A DNA stretch of 6,862 nt from an uncultured Bacteroidota bacterium (GTDB taxonomy: Bacteria; Bacteroidota; Bacteroidia; B-17B0; Aurantibacillaceae): positions 1 through 6,862 of the forward strand of contig CALMNJ010000362.1 in the NCBI GenBank assembly GCA_937868675.1. Direction: 5' to 3'. Position 1 is the first letter of the stretch. Every line of letters starts with the position of its first letter. Shown here one piece after another: positions 6,061-6,862 of the stretch. The notes below the pieces were generated by a model. The model ran no database searches. It saw only the letters and a list, made by a program, of their open reading frames with translations, and was not told where the DNA came from. Both the position numbers and the translations under genes were made by a program.

Positions 6061-6124
6061 GATTGCAGCGGAAATCCTTTTTGGGGCGACCTCTTTTTTG
6101 GCCCCAAAAAGATTGCAGCGGAAA
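6061..6124. repeat. 14-nt direct repeat flanking an 11-bp inverted repeat
   Basis: GATTGCAGCGGAAA occurs at 6061-6074 and again at 6111-6124, exactly 50 nt apart. Between and partly overlapping them, CTTTTTGGGGC (6077-6087) and GCCCCAAAAAG (6101-6111) form a perfect 11-bp stem with a 13-nt loop. With one bulged C at 6077 the stem extends further, AATC (6073-6076) pairing with GATT (6111-6114). An alternative fold uses TTTTTGG (6095-6101) with CCAAAAA (6104-6110). There is no T run on the exit side of the main stem, so it is not a standard terminator. A dispersed REP-like or other non-autonomous repeat is the best guess. Confidence 0.7.
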
Positions 6125-6133
6125 GCCCGGTGG

Positions 6134-6170
6134 CGGTGCAGGTTTTACTGAATTGTGTTGGCCTGCACCG
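6134..6170. repeat. 9-bp perfect inverted repeat (hairpin)
   Basis: CGGTGCAGG (6134-6142) and CCTGCACCG (6162-6170) are perfect complements around a 19-nt spacer, with two possible G-U pairs inside. It lies just right of the direct-repeat pair and may belong to the same repeat unit. No T run follows, so it is not a canonical terminator. Confidence 0.6.
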
Positions 6171-6251
6171 ACAGGCGCCCAAAAATTTAAAAAACGGAAA
6201 GGGCTTTTAAAGCTTGACGGAATAAAGAAGATGCAAACAAATAAATTAATC

Positions 6252-6267
6252 CCAGCATCAAAGCTGG
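6252..6267 (-). terminator. Weak hairpin at the stop codon of the SirB1-like gene
   Basis: On the minus strand CCAGC-TTTGAT-GCTGG forms a 5-bp stem whose loop contains the TGA stop (6260-6258). It is followed by GATTAATTTATTTG, T-rich but broken by purines. It may end transcription weakly or protect the mRNA end; it could also be chance. Confidence 0.3.
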
Positions 6268-6862
6268 TTATCGAGCTGTTTCAGCTCCTCTACCTTTTCC
6301 AGATAGCCCAGTTTTTCGTACGAAAAAATAAGGTTATTAAGGCAGCGTTTCATTATTTCCACATTGCTGCAGGGCAGATAGTATTTAGATTCGGGCTCGA
6401 GGTTGAGCTGTTTTAAAAACTGGTCAATGTCTTTTTGCGCAAACATAAGGCCCTTGCTAAAGGGGTTTATGTAAAACAAAATGTTGTTTGAGAGCGATTT
6501 GTTGGTTACATCCATGAGGTTGGCGTAATCGTTGAGGTACGCCAGCACAAAATGCTGCGGCAGGTTAATGCCGTAAACCGGTATGTTGAGCTCTTTGCAG
6601 ATAAGCATGTACACCACGCTGAGCATAAGCGGGTTGCCCTTTTTGCTTTCGAGCACATTATTTATAAAGGAGTTTTGCGGGGCGTGGTAGTTGGTAATGT
6701 TGCCGCTAAACTGGTGCACTTCAAACAAAATGTGGTTCAGTATCTTTACTTTTTCGAGTGCGGTAAGGTCTTCGCTCAGTTCCAGCCACACATCCTGCTT
6801 TATCTGGGCAAGTTGTTTTTTTATTTTAGTCTCATCCAGGTCGGGGTATTGGTAGCGCGCCA
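6258..6862 (-). CDS. SirB1-family / transglutaminase-like protein (5' end beyond window)
   Basis: The last 200 codons are present and the frame is open to the right edge. A GTG at 6791 lies inside the frame but is not a credible start, since conserved-looking sequence (RYQYPDLDETKIKKQ) continues upstream. Counting from the edge, VHQFSGNITNYHAPQNSFIN (48-67), KKGNPLMLSVVYMLICKELN (73-92), YGINLPQHFVLAY (96-108) and FYINPFSKG (129-137) give the pattern of the SirB1/Transglut_core2 family. The tail MKRCLNNLIFSYEKLGYLEK (170-189) is the TPR-like helix pair usual after it. A true transglutaminase or protease has a Cys-His-Asp triad. Here H103 remains, the Asp site is Asn (N132), and the usual Cys position after KKGNP is hydrophobic, so I expect a non-catalytic role. 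Its cellular function is unknown. Confidence 0.82.
   Translation of the reverse strand, partial: ARYQYPDLDETKIKKQLAQIKQDVWLELSEDLTALEKVKILNHILFEVHQFSGNITNYHAPQNSFINNVLESKKGNPLMLSVVYMLICKELNIPVYGINLPQHFVLAYLNDYANLMDVTNKSLSNNILFYINPFSKGLMFAQKDIDQFLKQLNLEPESKYYLPCSNVEIMKRCLNNLIFSYEKLGYLEKVEELKQLDNQL

Larger units (their letters stand above)
5868..6257. other. Intergenic stretch without a convincing gene, rich in repeats
   Basis: About 390 nt between two minus-strand genes. Open frames exist on both strands (plus strand 5853-6416, minus strand 5898-6182), but they run through the repeats and, in the plus case, antisense into the SirB1-like gene. Their products show no domain and an erratic composition, so I treat them as chance. 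The right half (about 6040-6170) holds the direct repeats and hairpins listed separately. In the left half I see nothing beyond the -33 side of the secreted-protein promoter. Confidence 0.65.

Noticed and set aside
6077..6111. Intrinsic terminator for the SirB1-like gene or a plus-strand transcript
   Set aside because: The stem is strong, but neither exit side has a T run, and it lies about 150 nt beyond the SirB1 stop codon. A repeat element explains it better.
5898..6182. Open frame of 94 codons on the minus strand
   Set aside because: It covers the hairpins and repeats, has no promoter or ribosome site I can see, and a composition unlike real proteins here.
5853..6416. Open frame of 187 codons on the plus strand
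   Set aside because: It runs through the repeat cluster and antisense into the SirB1-like gene, and its product shows no recognisable motif.

Overview
The window looks like chromosomal DNA from a member of the Bacteroidota. This rests on the protein sequences (IF-3, ThrRS, and an EtfB/EtfA pair of the type seen in that phylum), on promoter-like sites that fit the phylum's TTG-N(18-20)-TAnnTTTG pattern instead of -35/-10 boxes, and on the near absence of Shine-Dalgarno sequences. It is mostly housekeeping DNA. I see no phage, transposase, CRISPR array, tRNA or rRNA.

Layout. (1) Positions 1-2550, minus strand: thrS (threonyl-tRNA synthetase) followed by infC (translation initiation factor IF-3, cut by the left edge), the start of the conserved thrS-infC-rpmI-rplT translation operon. 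(2) Positions 2551-3041: a 491-nt divergent intergenic region holding the thrS leader on one side and a good etf promoter on the other. (3) Positions 3042-5443, plus strand: etfB and etfA (both subunits of electron transfer flavoprotein), then a bifunctional-nuclease-family (DUF151) protein with a C-terminal UVR motif, closed by a strong terminator. (4) Positions 5512-5820, minus strand: a small exported, disordered protein of unknown function with its own promoter. (5) Positions 5821-6257: a gene-free stretch with a 14-nt direct repeat and strong inverted repeats, possibly a REP-like element. (6) Positions 6258-6862, minus strand: a SirB1/transglutaminase-like protein, cut by the right edge.

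The two most interesting points are regulatory. Nine bases upstream of the thrS ATG, the mRNA can form a perfect 5-bp stem with a 7-nt loop, CCUGC-GUUGUAA-GCAGG. This has the geometry of a tRNA anticodon arm, with U at position 33, UGU (a threonine anticodon) at 34-36 and A37-A38. It suggests that ThrRS represses its own mRNA by tRNA mimicry, as in E. coli, but with a much more compact operator. Second, infC has no ATG, GTG or TTG upstream of its conserved core. The only sensible start is an AUC codon 5 nt after a perfect GGAGG, which fits IF-3 autoregulation through a non-AUG start and is an unusually strong Shine-Dalgarno for this phylum.

The remaining genes make ordinary physiological sense. 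EtfAB passes electrons from acyl-CoA dehydrogenases or similar flavoenzymes towards the quinone pool. The DUF151 and SirB1-like genes are common but poorly understood conserved genes.
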